From the NCBI GenBank assembly GCA_947631545.1, contig CANRLS010000002.1, forward strand, positions 1-64,000: DNA of 64,000 nucleotides. Direction: 5' to 3'. Shown in pieces: positions 46,369 to 54,851 of this stretch; within the stretch, counting starts at the first letter, position 1; the number at the start of each line of letters is the position of its first letter. Made by a program: the position numbers and the translations under genes. Source of the DNA: an uncultured Atopobiaceae bacterium. GTDB taxonomy: Bacteria > Actinomycetota > Coriobacteriia > Coriobacteriales > Atopobiaceae. The notes under the pieces are model-generated. The model did not search any database and was not told the origin of the DNA. It was given only the letters and a program-made list of their open reading frames with translations.

Positions 46369-47778
46369 TTGTCCGGGCTTTCGGCGCCAGAGCCCGGGGA
46401 TCTCTTGAACGCCTCGGGCACAGCGGATCTCACCGGCCTCACCTATTGGGTGAGGACCTTCGGCTGCCAGATGAACCTCCACGAGGCCGAGCGCGTGGCC
46501 GGCGTCCTCGAGGCGGAGGGGCTCTTGCCCGTCGCCACGCCCGAAGAGGCCGATGTCTGCGTCTTCATGAGCTGTTGCGTGCGGGAGAGGGCCGATACCC
46601 ACCTCGCGGGCCAGGTATCGGCGATGGCGAGCGCTCCGCCCCCTCCCTCGGGAAGGCGGATCGTCGCCCTGGGCGGTTGCATCGCCCAGCGCGATGCCGG
46701 ACGTGCCAGGGAGCAGATGCCGCGCTTGGACGCGGTCTTCGGCACCCAGGCGATCGCGCGGCTGCCGCGGCTCCTGAGGGAATCGCTCGACGCCCCAAGA
46801 GGGCATCTGGCGGTGGATGTGGCGGAGCCCTACGAGGGCTTCTCGGCGGATCTGCCCCAGCGGCGAGACGATGCGTGGCGGGCCTGGGTGCCCATCATGT
46901 ACGGCTGCGACAACTTCTGCAGCTACTGCGTGGTCCCCTACGTGAGGGGAAGGGAGCGGAGCCGGCCGGCGGAGGCCGTGCTCGACGAATGCGGGCGGCT
47001 CGTGGCGGACGGCGTCCGCGAGATCTGCCTCCTCGGCCAGAACGTGAACTCCTACGGCAAGGGACTCGACGGGGCGCCGAGCTTCGCCGAGCTCCTTCGG
47101 GAGGTGGCGCGAACGGGCGTGGATCGAGTCCGCTTCACCTCGTCGCATCCCAAGGACCTGACGCGCGAGACCCTCGAAGCGATGGCCTTCGAGCCTGCGG
47201 TGATGCCCCATCTCCACCTGGCGGCCCAGAGCGGCTCTGACAGGATCCTCAAGGCCATGAACCGCCACTACACGGCCGATGACTACCTGGCGCTCGCGGA
47301 TCTCGCCCACGCCACGGTGCCCGGTCTCGCGCTCACCACCGACCTCATCGTCGGGTTCCCCGGCGAGACGGAGGAGGACTTCCAGGCGACGCTTGACCTG
47401 GTGGAGCGGGCGGAGCTGGCGGGCGCCTTCACATTCATTTATTCGAAGCGCGCGGGGACGAAGGCGGCCGAGATGGCCGACCAGGTGCCGCGCGAGGTGT
47501 CCGGCGAGCGCTTGGAGCGCTTGGCCGAGCTCGTGCGCGAGCGTTCGGCATCCGCCATCGAGGCGATGCGCGGCACCGTGCAGGAGGTGCTCTGCGAGGG
47601 GCCCTCGAAGCGCGACCCGGGCATGCTGAGCGGGCATTCGCCCCAGAACCATACGGTGCACTTCCCGGTGCCGGATGGCCGGGCGGCAGAGGATCTCACC
47701 GGGATGCTCGTGGATGTGGGGATCGTCGAAACGCGCTCCTACTACGCCCTCGGCGAGATGGTCGGCGAGGCGCGATGA
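46369..47778 (+). CDS. miaB: tRNA-2-methylthio-N6-dimethylallyladenosine synthase MiaB
   Basis: A 469-residue radical SAM methylthiotransferase acting on i6A37. Its N-terminal motif RTFGCQMNLHEAE is the MiaB form; the second cysteine segment reads MSCCVRERAD; the radical SAM motif is CDNFCSYC (about residue 180); a TRAM domain ends the protein. The next gene is miaA, which makes its substrate. The start is a TTG at 46369 two bases after the spoVS stop, with GAG-rich sequence upstream; an in-frame later start is possible. Confidence 0.94.
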   Translation: MSGLSAPEPGDLLNASGTADLTGLTYWVRTFGCQMNLHEAERVAGVLEAEGLLPVATPEEADVCVFMSCCVRERADTHLAGQVSAMASAPPPPSGRRIVALGGCIAQRDAGRAREQMPRLDAVFGTQAIARLPRLLRESLDAPRGHLAVDVAEPYEGFSADLPQRRDDAWRAWVPIMYGCDNFCSYCVVPYVRGRERSRPAEAVLDECGRLVADGVREICLLGQNVNSYGKGLDGAPSFAELLREVARTGVDRVRFTSSHPKDLTRETLEAMAFEPAVMPHLHLAAQSGSDRILKAMNRHYTADDYLALADLAHATVPGLALTTDLIVGFPGETEEDFQATLDLVERAELAGAFTFIYSKRAGTKAAEMADQVPREVSGERLERLAELVRERSASAIEAMRGTVQEVLCEGPSKRDPGMLSGHSPQNHTVHFPVPDGRAAEDLTGMLVDVGIVETRSYYALGEMVGEAR

Positions 47779-48716
47779 GCGCGGCGGTCGGGCTTCCCGT
47801 TCCCTGCGTGGTGGGGCCGACGGCGACCGGCAAGTCCGAGGTCGCCGATGCGGTGGCGCAGATCCTGGGATCCGCCGTGATCTCCGCCGATGCCATGCAG
47901 GTCTACAAGGGCATGGACATCGGGACGGCCAAGGTGCCTCCCGAGGAGCGCTCCGTGCCCCTCCTCATGGTGGATGTGGTGCCGGTGGGCGAGGCTTATT
48001 CCGCCGCCCTCTACCAGCGCGAAGCGAGGGAGGCGCTGGACGCCCTCCTCGCCCGGGGCCTCGTGCCGGTCGTCTGCGGCGGCACGGGGCTCTACGTGAA
48101 GGCCCTCATCGACGAGATGGACCTTCCGAGGGGGGAGGGCGGCTCGCCCTCGAGGAGGCGATGGGAGGCCCATCTCGCCGCTCATGGCGAGCAGTCGCTC
48201 TGGGAGGAGCTGAGGCGCCGAGACGCTCGGAGCGCCGACGCCATCCATCCCCATAACAGCAGACGGGTCGTCCGGGCCCTCGAGATGGCGGACGAGGGCG
48301 TCTCCTATGCCAAGCAGGCGTCGGGCCTTCATGAGCCCAAGGCCTGCTACGACGCGCGGCTCTGGGGGCTCGCACGGGAGCGGGCGAGGCTCTATGCGGC
48401 CATCGACGCGCGGGTCGATGCCATGGTCGGAAACGGCCTCGTGGACGAGGTGGAGCGGCTCATGGGGGAGGGCCTCCTCGAGGCGCCCACCGCCTCCCAG
48501 GCCATCGGCTACAAGGAGATCGCCGCCTATCTGCGGGGCGAGATGGGGCTCGACGCCGCGCTCGATGCCATGAAGCGCCGAAGCCGCCGTCTGGCGAAGC
48601 GCCAGTTCACGTGGTTCCGTCGAGATTCGCGCGTGACGTGGCTCGACGTGGACGAGCTGGGAAGCGATGCCATCGTCGAGAGGATCGTCTCCGACGTGGC
48701 GAAGGAGCGCCCATGA
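47775..48716 (+). CDS. miaA: tRNA dimethylallyltransferase MiaA
   Basis: A 313-residue enzyme adding a dimethylallyl group to A37 of UNN-decoding tRNAs. The P-loop VGPTATGKSEVA, the ISADAMQVYKGMDIGTAK segment and the C-terminal RRLAKRQFTWFRRD are all family marks. ATGA overlaps at both ends couple it to miaB and hflX, so the two steps of ms2i6A synthesis are co-translated. Confidence 0.95.
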   Translation: MSAAVGLPVPCVVGPTATGKSEVADAVAQILGSAVISADAMQVYKGMDIGTAKVPPEERSVPLLMVDVVPVGEAYSAALYQREAREALDALLARGLVPVVCGGTGLYVKALIDEMDLPRGEGGSPSRRRWEAHLAAHGEQSLWEELRRRDARSADAIHPHNSRRVVRALEMADEGVSYAKQASGLHEPKACYDARLWGLARERARLYAAIDARVDAMVGNGLVDEVERLMGEGLLEAPTASQAIGYKEIAAYLRGEMGLDAALDAMKRRSRRLAKRQFTWFRRDSRVTWLDVDELGSDAIVERIVSDVAKERP

Positions 48717-50053
48717 GCGGCCGCTTCAAGCCCCATTCCACCGCCATCGTCCCCGAGCGGGCGCTCCTCGTGGGAGTCGACCTCGGGAGAAGGGACGAAT
48801 GGCCCCAGGACCGCTCCATGGCGGAACTCGCGCGCCTTGTGGAGACGGACGGGGCCGAGGTCGTGGGAACCCTCACCCAGCGCTTGGATAAGCCGGTGCC
48901 CAAGACCTTCATCGGGAGCGGCAAGACCGCCGAGCTCGTCGAGAGGGTGCGCGCCGAGAAGGTCGATGTGGTGGTCTTCGACGAGGACCTCACTCCCTCC
49001 CAGCAGTCGAACCTCGAGAGGGCCGTGGGCGAGAAGGTGAAGGTCATCGACCGGACCGCGCTCATCCTCGACATCTTCGGCCGCCATGCCAAGACGACCG
49101 AGGGACGGCTCCAGGTGGAGCTGGCCCAGCTCTCCTACGTGCTCCCGCGCCTTCGGGGCATGTGGAGCCACCTCATGGGCGAGCAGACCCGTGGCGGCAT
49201 CGGAAGCCGCTTCGGCCAGGGCGAGAGCCAGCTCGAGGTGGATCGTCGAATGGTCAGGAACCGCATCTCCCAGGTGCGCCGCGAGCTCGCTCGCCTGGAG
49301 GCGCGCCGGGAGAACCAATCGAAGGCCCGCTGGGAATCGGGCGTCTACCGCGTCGCGCTCGTCGGCTATACGAACGCCGGCAAGTCGACCCTCATGAACG
49401 CCCTCACCGACTCCGATGTCTACGTCAAGGACGAGCTCTTCGCGACCCTCGATCCCACGACGAGGTCGCTCACGCTCGAGGAGGGGCGGAAGATCACGCT
49501 CACCGACACCGTGGGCTTCATCCAGAAGCTCCCGACGACCCTCGTTGAGGCGTTCCAATCGACGCTCGCCGAGGTCAAGGCGGCAGACCTCGTGCTCGTG
49601 GTGGCCGATGCCTCCGATGGGGCATGGGAGGCCCAGGTGGCATCGGTGATCGATACCCTGGCGGAGATCGACGCCACGGAGATTCCCCGCGCGCTCGTGC
49701 TCAACAAGGCCGACGCCCTCGCCGCCGAGGATCTGGAGAGCCTCCGGGCCTCGCATCCGGAGGCGCAGGTCATCTCGGCCCTCACAGGGGCTGGCCTCGG
49801 AGCCCTGAGGCATCGGATCGCGAGCGAGGCCTCCCTGGGCGACGTGACGATCACCGTCCTCATTCCCTACGGCAAGGGCCAGCTCATGACCATGGTGCAC
49901 GAAAGATGCCAGGTGATCCGCGAGACCTATCGCGAGGGGGGCCTCATGGCCACGGTGAAGGCCTCCGAGCGCATGGCCATGACGCTCGCGCCCTATCGCC
50001 TGGACGACGATCAGACGGGGACGAGCGCCAGCAGCGCGAGCAGCACCGGCTGA
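48713..50053 (+). CDS. hflX: GTPase HflX
   Basis: A 446-residue ribosome-associated GTPase that rescues or splits stalled ribosomes. The N-terminal HflX domain ends with RGGIGSRFGQGESQLEVDRR, followed by a G domain with G1 GYTNAGKST (about residue 220), G3 DTVGF and G4 LNKAD. The start is the ATG at 48713 in the miaA stop. The last 14 codons (a Ser/Thr-rich tail) overlap the 3' end of the convergent acyltransferase gene by 43 bp. Confidence 0.95.
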   Translation: MSGRFKPHSTAIVPERALLVGVDLGRRDEWPQDRSMAELARLVETDGAEVVGTLTQRLDKPVPKTFIGSGKTAELVERVRAEKVDVVVFDEDLTPSQQSNLERAVGEKVKVIDRTALILDIFGRHAKTTEGRLQVELAQLSYVLPRLRGMWSHLMGEQTRGGIGSRFGQGESQLEVDRRMVRNRISQVRRELARLEARRENQSKARWESGVYRVALVGYTNAGKSTLMNALTDSDVYVKDELFATLDPTTRSLTLEEGRKITLTDTVGFIQKLPTTLVEAFQSTLAEVKAADLVLVVADASDGAWEAQVASVIDTLAEIDATEIPRALVLNKADALAAEDLESLRASHPEAQVISALTGAGLGALRHRIASEASLGDVTITVLIPYGKGQLMTMVHERCQVIRETYREGGLMATVKASERMAMTLAPYRLDDDQTGTSASSASSTG

Positions 50054-50748
50054 TGGAGCACGTAGATGAGAAGCGAATGCCGTCCGATGAACTCGATGGG
50101 GCGGGCCCGTAGGTTGAGGAACCACGCCGGATGGGAGTCGGCCGACGAGGCGTAGCCCCAGACGACGCCGATGCCGTACATGAAGGCGAACGGGATGAGC
50201 GGGTAGTAGTCGCCCGAGGCGAAGGCGGGGCTGGGGAAGCCGAGCCAATCGAAGAGCCCGCATTCGTAGATGCCCCGGGGAACGGCCGTCGACAGGGGGC
50301 CGAGGCCGAGGGTTCCGCTCGGGACTCTCGAGGTGAGGGCGAAGGCGATGGCGAAGCCGACGGCCCATCCCCAGTGCTCGAAGCGGAGCCCCGTGCGCCT
50401 GAGCAGCCAGAAGATGAGCGTCGAGGCACCCATGCAGAAGATGATGCCGAAGCTGATGGGGACGTCCACGGCGACGATCGTGGTGACGATGTAGATGCCG
50501 CCCGCCACGAGGAGGTAGCGCGCGGCGCGGGAGAGGTCGTTCCTCGAGAGCGCGTGCATGCGCCCTGCGAGCAGAAGGAACGTCCAGGCGATGCTGGCCC
50601 GCCAGGCATCCTCGAAGAATCCGGAGAACCAGGGAAGATCGATGCCGCGCAGCGCCGTGAGGTCGTAGCACCAGTGGAAGAGCACCATGGATGCCACCGC
50701 GACGCCGCGGATGATGTCGTAGCCGCTGATTCGCTCTCTGGTGACCAT
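50011..50748 (-). CDS. Membrane acyltransferase of the HGSNAT-like/DUF1624 family
   Basis: A 245-residue membrane protein with about seven hydrophobic helices. The N-terminal IIRGVAVASMVLFHWCYDL motif, holding the putative catalytic histidine, matches the heparan-alpha-glucosaminide N-acetyltransferase-like family (DUF1624). It may acylate a surface glycan; the substrate is unknown. There is no Shine-Dalgarno, and TAGACT lies 6 nt before the ATG, so the mRNA may be leaderless. Its stop lies inside hflX on the opposite strand. Confidence 0.82.
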   Translation of the reverse strand: MVTRERISGYDIIRGVAVASMVLFHWCYDLTALRGIDLPWFSGFFEDAWRASIAWTFLLLAGRMHALSRNDLSRAARYLLVAGGIYIVTTIVAVDVPISFGIIFCMGASTLIFWLLRRTGLRFEHWGWAVGFAIAFALTSRVPSGTLGLGPLSTAVPRGIYECGLFDWLGFPSPAFASGDYYPLIPFAFMYGIGVVWGYASSADSHPAWFLNLRARPIEFIGRHSLLIYVLHQPVLLALLALVPV

Positions 50749-50754
50749 GATCGG

Positions 50755-50760
50755 AGTCTA
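50755..50760 (-). promoter_or_regulatory. Candidate leaderless -10 of the acyltransferase gene
   Basis: TAGACT on the minus strand ends 6 nt before the ATG at 50748, so transcription would start at about the first codon. No ribosome site lies between. Confidence 0.4.
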
Positions 50761-50810
50761 TGCGAGGCAGCCTCGAAAGCCCATGCCAGAGGTCTCGAAG
50801 CGGAGTCGCT

Positions 50811-50838
50811 CCCGTGAGCCCGCCGGCGGGCTCACGGG
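50811..50838 (-). terminator. Palindromic hairpin at the lexA stop
   Basis: A perfect 28-bp palindrome (14 bases each side, centre GCCGGC) begins one base after the lexA stop codon. No T run follows on the minus strand, so it is either a U-less terminator or an mRNA-stabilising 3' hairpin. Confidence 0.5.
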
Positions 50839-50839
50839 G

Positions 50840-51508
50840 CTAGATGCCGGTGCGGATGAGCCCGGTCACCCGGCCCAGGATCATGGGGTTCTCTGCGTAG
50901 ATGGGCTCCATGGTCTCGTTCTGGGGCTGGAGCCGGATGCGCCCTTCCTCGCGGTAGAAGGTCTTGACCGTGGCCGAGTCGTCGAGGAGCGCCACCACGA
51001 TCTGGCCGTCATCGGCGTCATGGGCTTCCTGCACGACGACGAGGTCGCCGTCGAGGATGCCCGCGTCCACCATCGACTCGCCCTTCACCCGAAGGAGGAA
51101 GCTGCTGTTGGAGCCCACGAGCTCCGTGGGCAGCGTGAGCGTCTCCTCTATGTTCTGCTCGGCGAGTATGGGCTCGCCTGCGGCCACCCGCCCCACGAGC
51201 GGGAGGGTCGAAAGGCCGGTGGCGGGGTTCTCATGCACGGTGAACAGCGAGCCGTCGGGAATCGCCGCCATCGGGCGGGAGGCGTCCTCGGCATCGCAGA
51301 TCTCCAGGGCGCGGGGCTTGTTGGGGTCGCGCTTGAGGTAGCCGAGACTCTCCAGCGTCCTGAGATGCATGTGCACGGTGCTCGGCGAGCGGAGGTTCAC
51401 CGCCTGGCCTATCTCGCGCACGGTGGGCGGATACCCATGCTCTGCCGAATAGCTGCAGATGAAGTCGTAAATCCTCTGAACGCTCTTGCTGAGGGGACGT
51501 CGAGCCAT
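50840..51508 (-). CDS. lexA: SOS repressor LexA
   Basis: A 222-residue LexA: an N-terminal winged helix (SKSVQRIYDFICSYSAEHGY, then PPTVREIGQAVNLRSPSTV) and a C-terminal S24 self-cleavage domain. The cleavage-site region reads GRVAAGEP (AAG bond; Ala-Gly), the catalytic serine lies in VKGESMVDAGI, and the lysine in DSATVKTFYRE. RecA filaments trigger its cleavage. The start at 51508 has AAAGGGG upstream. Tandem LexA boxes in its own promoter indicate autoregulation. Confidence 0.96.
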   Translation of the reverse strand: MARRPLSKSVQRIYDFICSYSAEHGYPPTVREIGQAVNLRSPSTVHMHLRTLESLGYLKRDPNKPRALEICDAEDASRPMAAIPDGSLFTVHENPATGLSTLPLVGRVAAGEPILAEQNIEETLTLPTELVGSNSSFLLRVKGESMVDAGILDGDLVVVQEAHDADDGQIVVALLDDSATVKTFYREEGRIRLQPQNETMEPIYAENPMILGRVTGLIRTGI

Positions 51509-51532
51509 GGCAAACCCCTTTCTCCCGCTTGG

Positions 51533-51619
51533 AGTATACCAAACATCCGTTCTGAAAACGTCTGTTCGTTTCGCGCATTCCGCGCTATAGTCGGAGGCGC
51601 CGTACGGGTACGGATGTTC
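51533..51619. promoter_or_regulatory. Divergent lexA / LysM-gene control region with LexA boxes
   Basis: For lexA the extended -10 TGGTATACT lies on the minus strand (hexamer 51538-51533). For the plus-strand gene TATAGT lies at 51586-51591. Two near-perfect LexA boxes, both GAACNNNNGTTT on the minus strand, occupy 51541-51552 and 51556-51567 with 15 bp between centres. A third site, GTACGGATGTTC (51608-51619, one mismatch), lies just downstream of the plus-strand start point. The boxes cover both promoters. Confidence 0.8.
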
Positions 51620-51691
51620 GTACGGGAGGGTTCGGAATTGCTCTTCGGGCGTCGCCGTAGATTGGATCCGGACAGCGAGAGGGGAGGACCC

Positions 51692-52288
51692 ATGGGATTC
51701 GAGCCGGCACGGGATGCATGGGACGCGCAGGTCGCTCGCGACGCGCGGGACGCCAGGGACGTTCGGGGCGCAACGGTGCGATTCGAGGCGGAAGTGCCTC
51801 CCCTCATCGTGTGGGAAGGGGGATCCGGCGATGGCGGCGCCCACTCGCTCGACGCTTCGAGGGTATCTCGTTCGGCGGGGGACGTCGGAGTCCTCTCGAT
51901 CGCCCTGGATGCCCCGGCGCTTCCGTGGACGGAGGCTTCGGAGGGGCCGGGCCGGGATGCGGACGCACGGGGAAACGATGGCCTCGAGCCCGTGTCGAAG
52001 GCCCAGCGGGTGCGGTCGGGCTGGAAGGCGACGATCGTCGCCGGGATCCTCTGCGTCGCGGCGACGCTCCTCGCCATAGCGCTCAGAGGGGCCTTCCTGG
52101 ATACGGCCTACGGCTCCCTTCAGTGGGAGGAGCATCGGGTCGTCCCCGGCGAGACGATCGCCTCCATCATCTCGGCGCGCGATCTTCCCGATGTGGGGCT
52201 CGGACGCCTCGTGGGGTGGGTCGAGGACGCCAATGGGCTCGAGTCGGCCGACATCCGTCCGGGCATGGTGCTCAGCATGCCCCGGTAG
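51692..52288 (+). CDS. SOS-linked LysM membrane protein, probable cell-division inhibitor
   Basis: A 198-residue protein with a variable cytoplasmic N-terminus (about 1-105), one membrane helix (about 109-135, ATIVAGILCVAATLLAIAL) and an external LysM-like domain (about 142-197, HRVVPGETIASI, ending IRPGMVLSMP). It is divergent from lexA behind LexA boxes and followed by nrdR. That is the position of yneA in Bacillus, divS in Corynebacterium and Rv2719c in Mycobacterium, which delay division or alter the wall during SOS. The sequence itself is poorly conserved, so the role rests on topology and context. The ATG at 51692 has GGGGAGG upstream; an earlier in-frame ATG at 51614 is possible. Confidence 0.75.
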   Translation: MGFEPARDAWDAQVARDARDARDVRGATVRFEAEVPPLIVWEGGSGDGGAHSLDASRVSRSAGDVGVLSIALDAPALPWTEASEGPGRDADARGNDGLEPVSKAQRVRSGWKATIVAGILCVAATLLAIALRGAFLDTAYGSLQWEEHRVVPGETIASIISARDLPDVGLGRLVGWVEDANGLESADIRPGMVLSMPR

Positions 52289-52312
52289 CTGCTGTCGGGC
52301 GATTGGGTCGCT

Positions 52313-52395
52313 CCACTATGGATAGCGTAGCGGGCCGATGGCGCATACAAGCGCTTGTAGCGGAACTCGTGCCTATGGTGGATTTGTGCTAGGGT
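52313..52395 (+). promoter_or_regulatory. nrdR promoter region with probable tandem NrdR boxes
   Basis: CCACTATGGATAGCGT (52313-52328) matches the NrdR box ACACTATATATAGTGT at 12 of 16 positions. Exactly 32 bp further (centre to centre) lies a perfect 14-bp palindrome TACAAGCGCTTGTA (52346-52359), consistent with the second box of a helically phased pair. An extended -10 TGCTAGGGT follows (52387-52395), 30 nt before nrdR. Confidence 0.5.
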
Positions 52396-52424
52396 TTGCG
52401 CGTGCCGTCCGACGAAGGGAATCC

Positions 52425-52892
52425 ATGCGCTGTCCCAGCTGCGGGTGCGAGGAGTCGAAGGTCATCGATTCGCGTCCATCGGACAACTACACGGCCATAC
52501 GCCGGCGCCGCCAGTGCGAGGCCTGCGGATTCCGATTCACCACCTACGAGCGGAGGGAAGAGCAGCCGCTCGTGGTCATCAAGCGCAATGGCGCCAAGGA
52601 GCCCTTCGACCGAGAGAAGCTCATGCGCGGGCTCATCCGCGCCACCGTGAAGCGCGGCATCGACGTGAACCGCCTGGACAAGATCATCGACGAGGTGGAG
52701 GAGCGCGTTCGCGACTCCGGATCCTCCGAGGTCAGGGCCAGCGATCTGGGCGAGATGGCGCTCCAGAGCCTTCTCGCCGTGGACAAGGTCGCCTACGTGC
52801 GGTTCGCGTCCGTCTACAGGCACTTCGACGACGTCGAGGAATTCTCCGACGAGCTGAAGAGGCTCGCCGGCGAGAGGGGAGCGAGCGTTTGA
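52425..52892 (+). CDS. nrdR: Transcriptional repressor NrdR
   Basis: A 155-residue regulator of ribonucleotide reductase genes. It has an N-terminal zinc ribbon (MRCPSCGCEESKVIDSRP and RRRQCEACGFRFTTYER) and an ATP-cone domain (VIKRNGAKEPFDREKLMRGL) that senses ATP and dATP. The ATG at 52425 follows GAAGGGA. It overlaps dut by one base (TGATG), joining two genes that control dNTP pools. Confidence 0.96.
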   Translation: MRCPSCGCEESKVIDSRPSDNYTAIRRRRQCEACGFRFTTYERREEQPLVVIKRNGAKEPFDREKLMRGLIRATVKRGIDVNRLDKIIDEVEERVRDSGSSEVRASDLGEMALQSLLAVDKVAYVRFASVYRHFDDVEEFSDELKRLAGERGASV

Positions 52893-53335
52893 TGGAGAGC
52901 GTCACCCTGCCCGTCCGGAGATTGGATCCCGAGGTGGAGCTGCCCACCTACGCCTACGAGGGCGATGCGGGGCTGGATCTTCGCTCGGCCGAGGATGCCA
53001 CCCTGGGGCCCTTGGAGCGCCGTCTCGTCTCGACCGGGCTCGCCGTGGCCATCCCCGAGGGCTATGCGGGATTCGTCCAGCCGAGAAGCGGGCTCGCCCT
53101 CAAGGAGGGCCTCTCGATGGCGAACACGCCCGGCCTCGTGGATTCCCACTACCGCGGAGAGCTCAAGGTCTGCGCGGTGAACCTCGATCCCGATCGCGAG
53201 CTCTTCATCTCGAGGGGCGAGCGCATCGCTCAACTGGTCATCCAGGCCGTGCCCTCGGTGAAGATCGTGGAGGCCGAGACCCTGGACGAGACCGATCGAG
53301 GCGCAGGGGGGTTCGGTTCGAGCGGCACCGACTAG
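52892..53335 (+). CDS. dut: dUTP diphosphatase
   Basis: A 147-residue trimeric dUTPase. All five motifs are seen: DAGLDLRS, PRSGLALK, GLVDSHYRGEL with the catalytic aspartate, GERIAQLV, and RGAGGFGSSG at the C-terminus. It keeps uracil out of DNA and supplies dUMP for dTMP synthesis. Translationally coupled to nrdR. Confidence 0.96.
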   Translation: MESVTLPVRRLDPEVELPTYAYEGDAGLDLRSAEDATLGPLERRLVSTGLAVAIPEGYAGFVQPRSGLALKEGLSMANTPGLVDSHYRGELKVCAVNLDPDRELFISRGERIAQLVIQAVPSVKIVEAETLDETDRGAGGFGSSGTD

Positions 53336-53397
53336 GGCGAGACTGAGGATCCGGCCGTAGCGAGCTCGGGGGGACTCGCCGCCAAGAGAGGAGCGTC

Positions 53398-54711
53398 ATG
53401 GAAGGGTTCTTCCACTTGGGCGAGAGGGGGAGTTCCGTCGGCCAGGAGATGCGCGCCGGCCTCACGACCTTCCTCGCCATGGCCTACATCATCGCCGTCA
53501 ACCCGGCGCTGCTCGAGGCCGCGGGCATACCCTTGGCCGCCGCCGTCACCTCTACCTGCGTCGGCGCCGCCATCGCGACCTTCCTCATGGGCATCTGCTC
53601 CAATCGGCCGCTCGCCTGCGCCTCCGGCATGGGCATCAACGCCGTCGTGGCCTTCACGCTCACCGAGGTCACCGGCGGGAGCTGGCAGACGGCCATGGCC
53701 GTCGTCTTCGTCGAGGGCGTCGTCATCCTCATCCTGGTGCTCTGCGGCCTGCGCGAGGCCATCATGGATGCCATCCCGACGCCGCTTCGCCATGCGATCG
53801 CAGCCGGTCTCGGCCTCTTCATCGCGCTCATCGGCCTCATCAACGGCTCGATCGTCGTGAACGACGACTCGACCCTCATCACCATGGGCGCCGTGACCGA
53901 CCCCAACTACATCGTCGGCATCATCTCGATCATCTCGACGATCGTGCTCTACTGCCTGCAGGTGCCCGGAAGCATCCTCCTCGGCATCCTCATCGCCGTG
54001 GTCGTCGGGATCCCGCTGGGGGTGACCGTCCTGCCCACCGGCGTGGTCTCCTGGCTCGACTTCACCACCTTCGCAGCTCCGTTCCAGGACAACGGGCAGG
54101 GGATGATGGCCATACTGCAGGTCTTTCTGAGCCCGCTTCTGCTCATGTTCGCCTTCTCGCTCATGATGAGCGACTTCTTCGACACGATGGGCAGCGCCTT
54201 CGCCGTGGCCAAGCAGGGCGACTTCCTCACCTCCGATGGCCGCATCGAGGATATCCGACCGATCCTCATCGTGGACTCCGCTTCCGCTGCCATCGGGGGC
54301 TTCCTGGGCGCTTCTTCCATCACCACCTTCGTCGAGGCCGCATCGGGTGCCGCCGACGGCGGGCGGACGGGGCTCACGTCGATCACGACGGCCGTGCTCT
54401 TCCTCATCGCGGCCTTCTTCGCCCCGCTCATCGCGGTCGTGAGCTCTGCCTCCACGGCGGGCGCCCTCGTGCTCGTGGGCTACCTCATGATGGATCAGGT
54501 CGCCGACATCGACTGGACGGACGTCCTCTCCGGCATCCCGTCCTTCCTCATCGTGGCGGGCATCCCGCTCACCTACTCTATCTCCACCGGCATCGGCCTC
54601 GGCTTCATCGGCTACATCGCGGTGGCCGTGTGCACCGGCCAATCGGAGAAGGTGAAGCCCCTCATGTGGGTGGCGGCCGTGGCCTTCCTGGTGATGTTCC
54701 TCATCAGCTGA
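53398..54711 (+). CDS. NCS2 family purine permease (AzgA type)
   Basis: A 437-residue polytopic transporter with about 12-14 hydrophobic segments. The N-terminal FHLGERGSSVGQEMRAGLTT, the GMGINAVVAF segment and MSDFFDTMGSAFAVAKQ are marks of the AzgA-like adenine/guanine/hypoxanthine group. It imports purine bases by proton symport; the exact substrate cannot be told. A gap of 62 nt separates it from dut, with a GAGAGGAG ribosome site. Confidence 0.92.
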   Translation: MEGFFHLGERGSSVGQEMRAGLTTFLAMAYIIAVNPALLEAAGIPLAAAVTSTCVGAAIATFLMGICSNRPLACASGMGINAVVAFTLTEVTGGSWQTAMAVVFVEGVVILILVLCGLREAIMDAIPTPLRHAIAAGLGLFIALIGLINGSIVVNDDSTLITMGAVTDPNYIVGIISIISTIVLYCLQVPGSILLGILIAVVVGIPLGVTVLPTGVVSWLDFTTFAAPFQDNGQGMMAILQVFLSPLLLMFAFSLMMSDFFDTMGSAFAVAKQGDFLTSDGRIEDIRPILIVDSASAAIGGFLGASSITTFVEAASGAADGGRTGLTSITTAVLFLIAAFFAPLIAVVSSASTAGALVLVGYLMMDQVADIDWTDVLSGIPSFLIVAGIPLTYSISTGIGLGFIGYIAVAVCTGQSEKVKPLMWVAAVAFLVMFLIS

Positions 54712-54851
54712 CGGGGGCCGCAAAGCGAATCCGTCGACGGGGTCTGCGGCCATGCGCCCGGGCCCCGTCCCATTTGAGCGAATCGCACCGTTTTGGGTAG
54801 CAACGAACCTGTACGGGTGGCTGGGAATGAGCCGAGAGGGGATGTTCGAGG
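54712..54851 (+). other. Gap between purine permease and thioredoxin reductase
   Basis: These 140 bases include a possible U-less hairpin (ACGGGG at about 54737 with CCCCGT at about 54763) after the permease, and a TTGAGC near 54775 that lacks a convincing -10. Nothing else is recognisable. Confidence 0.4.
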
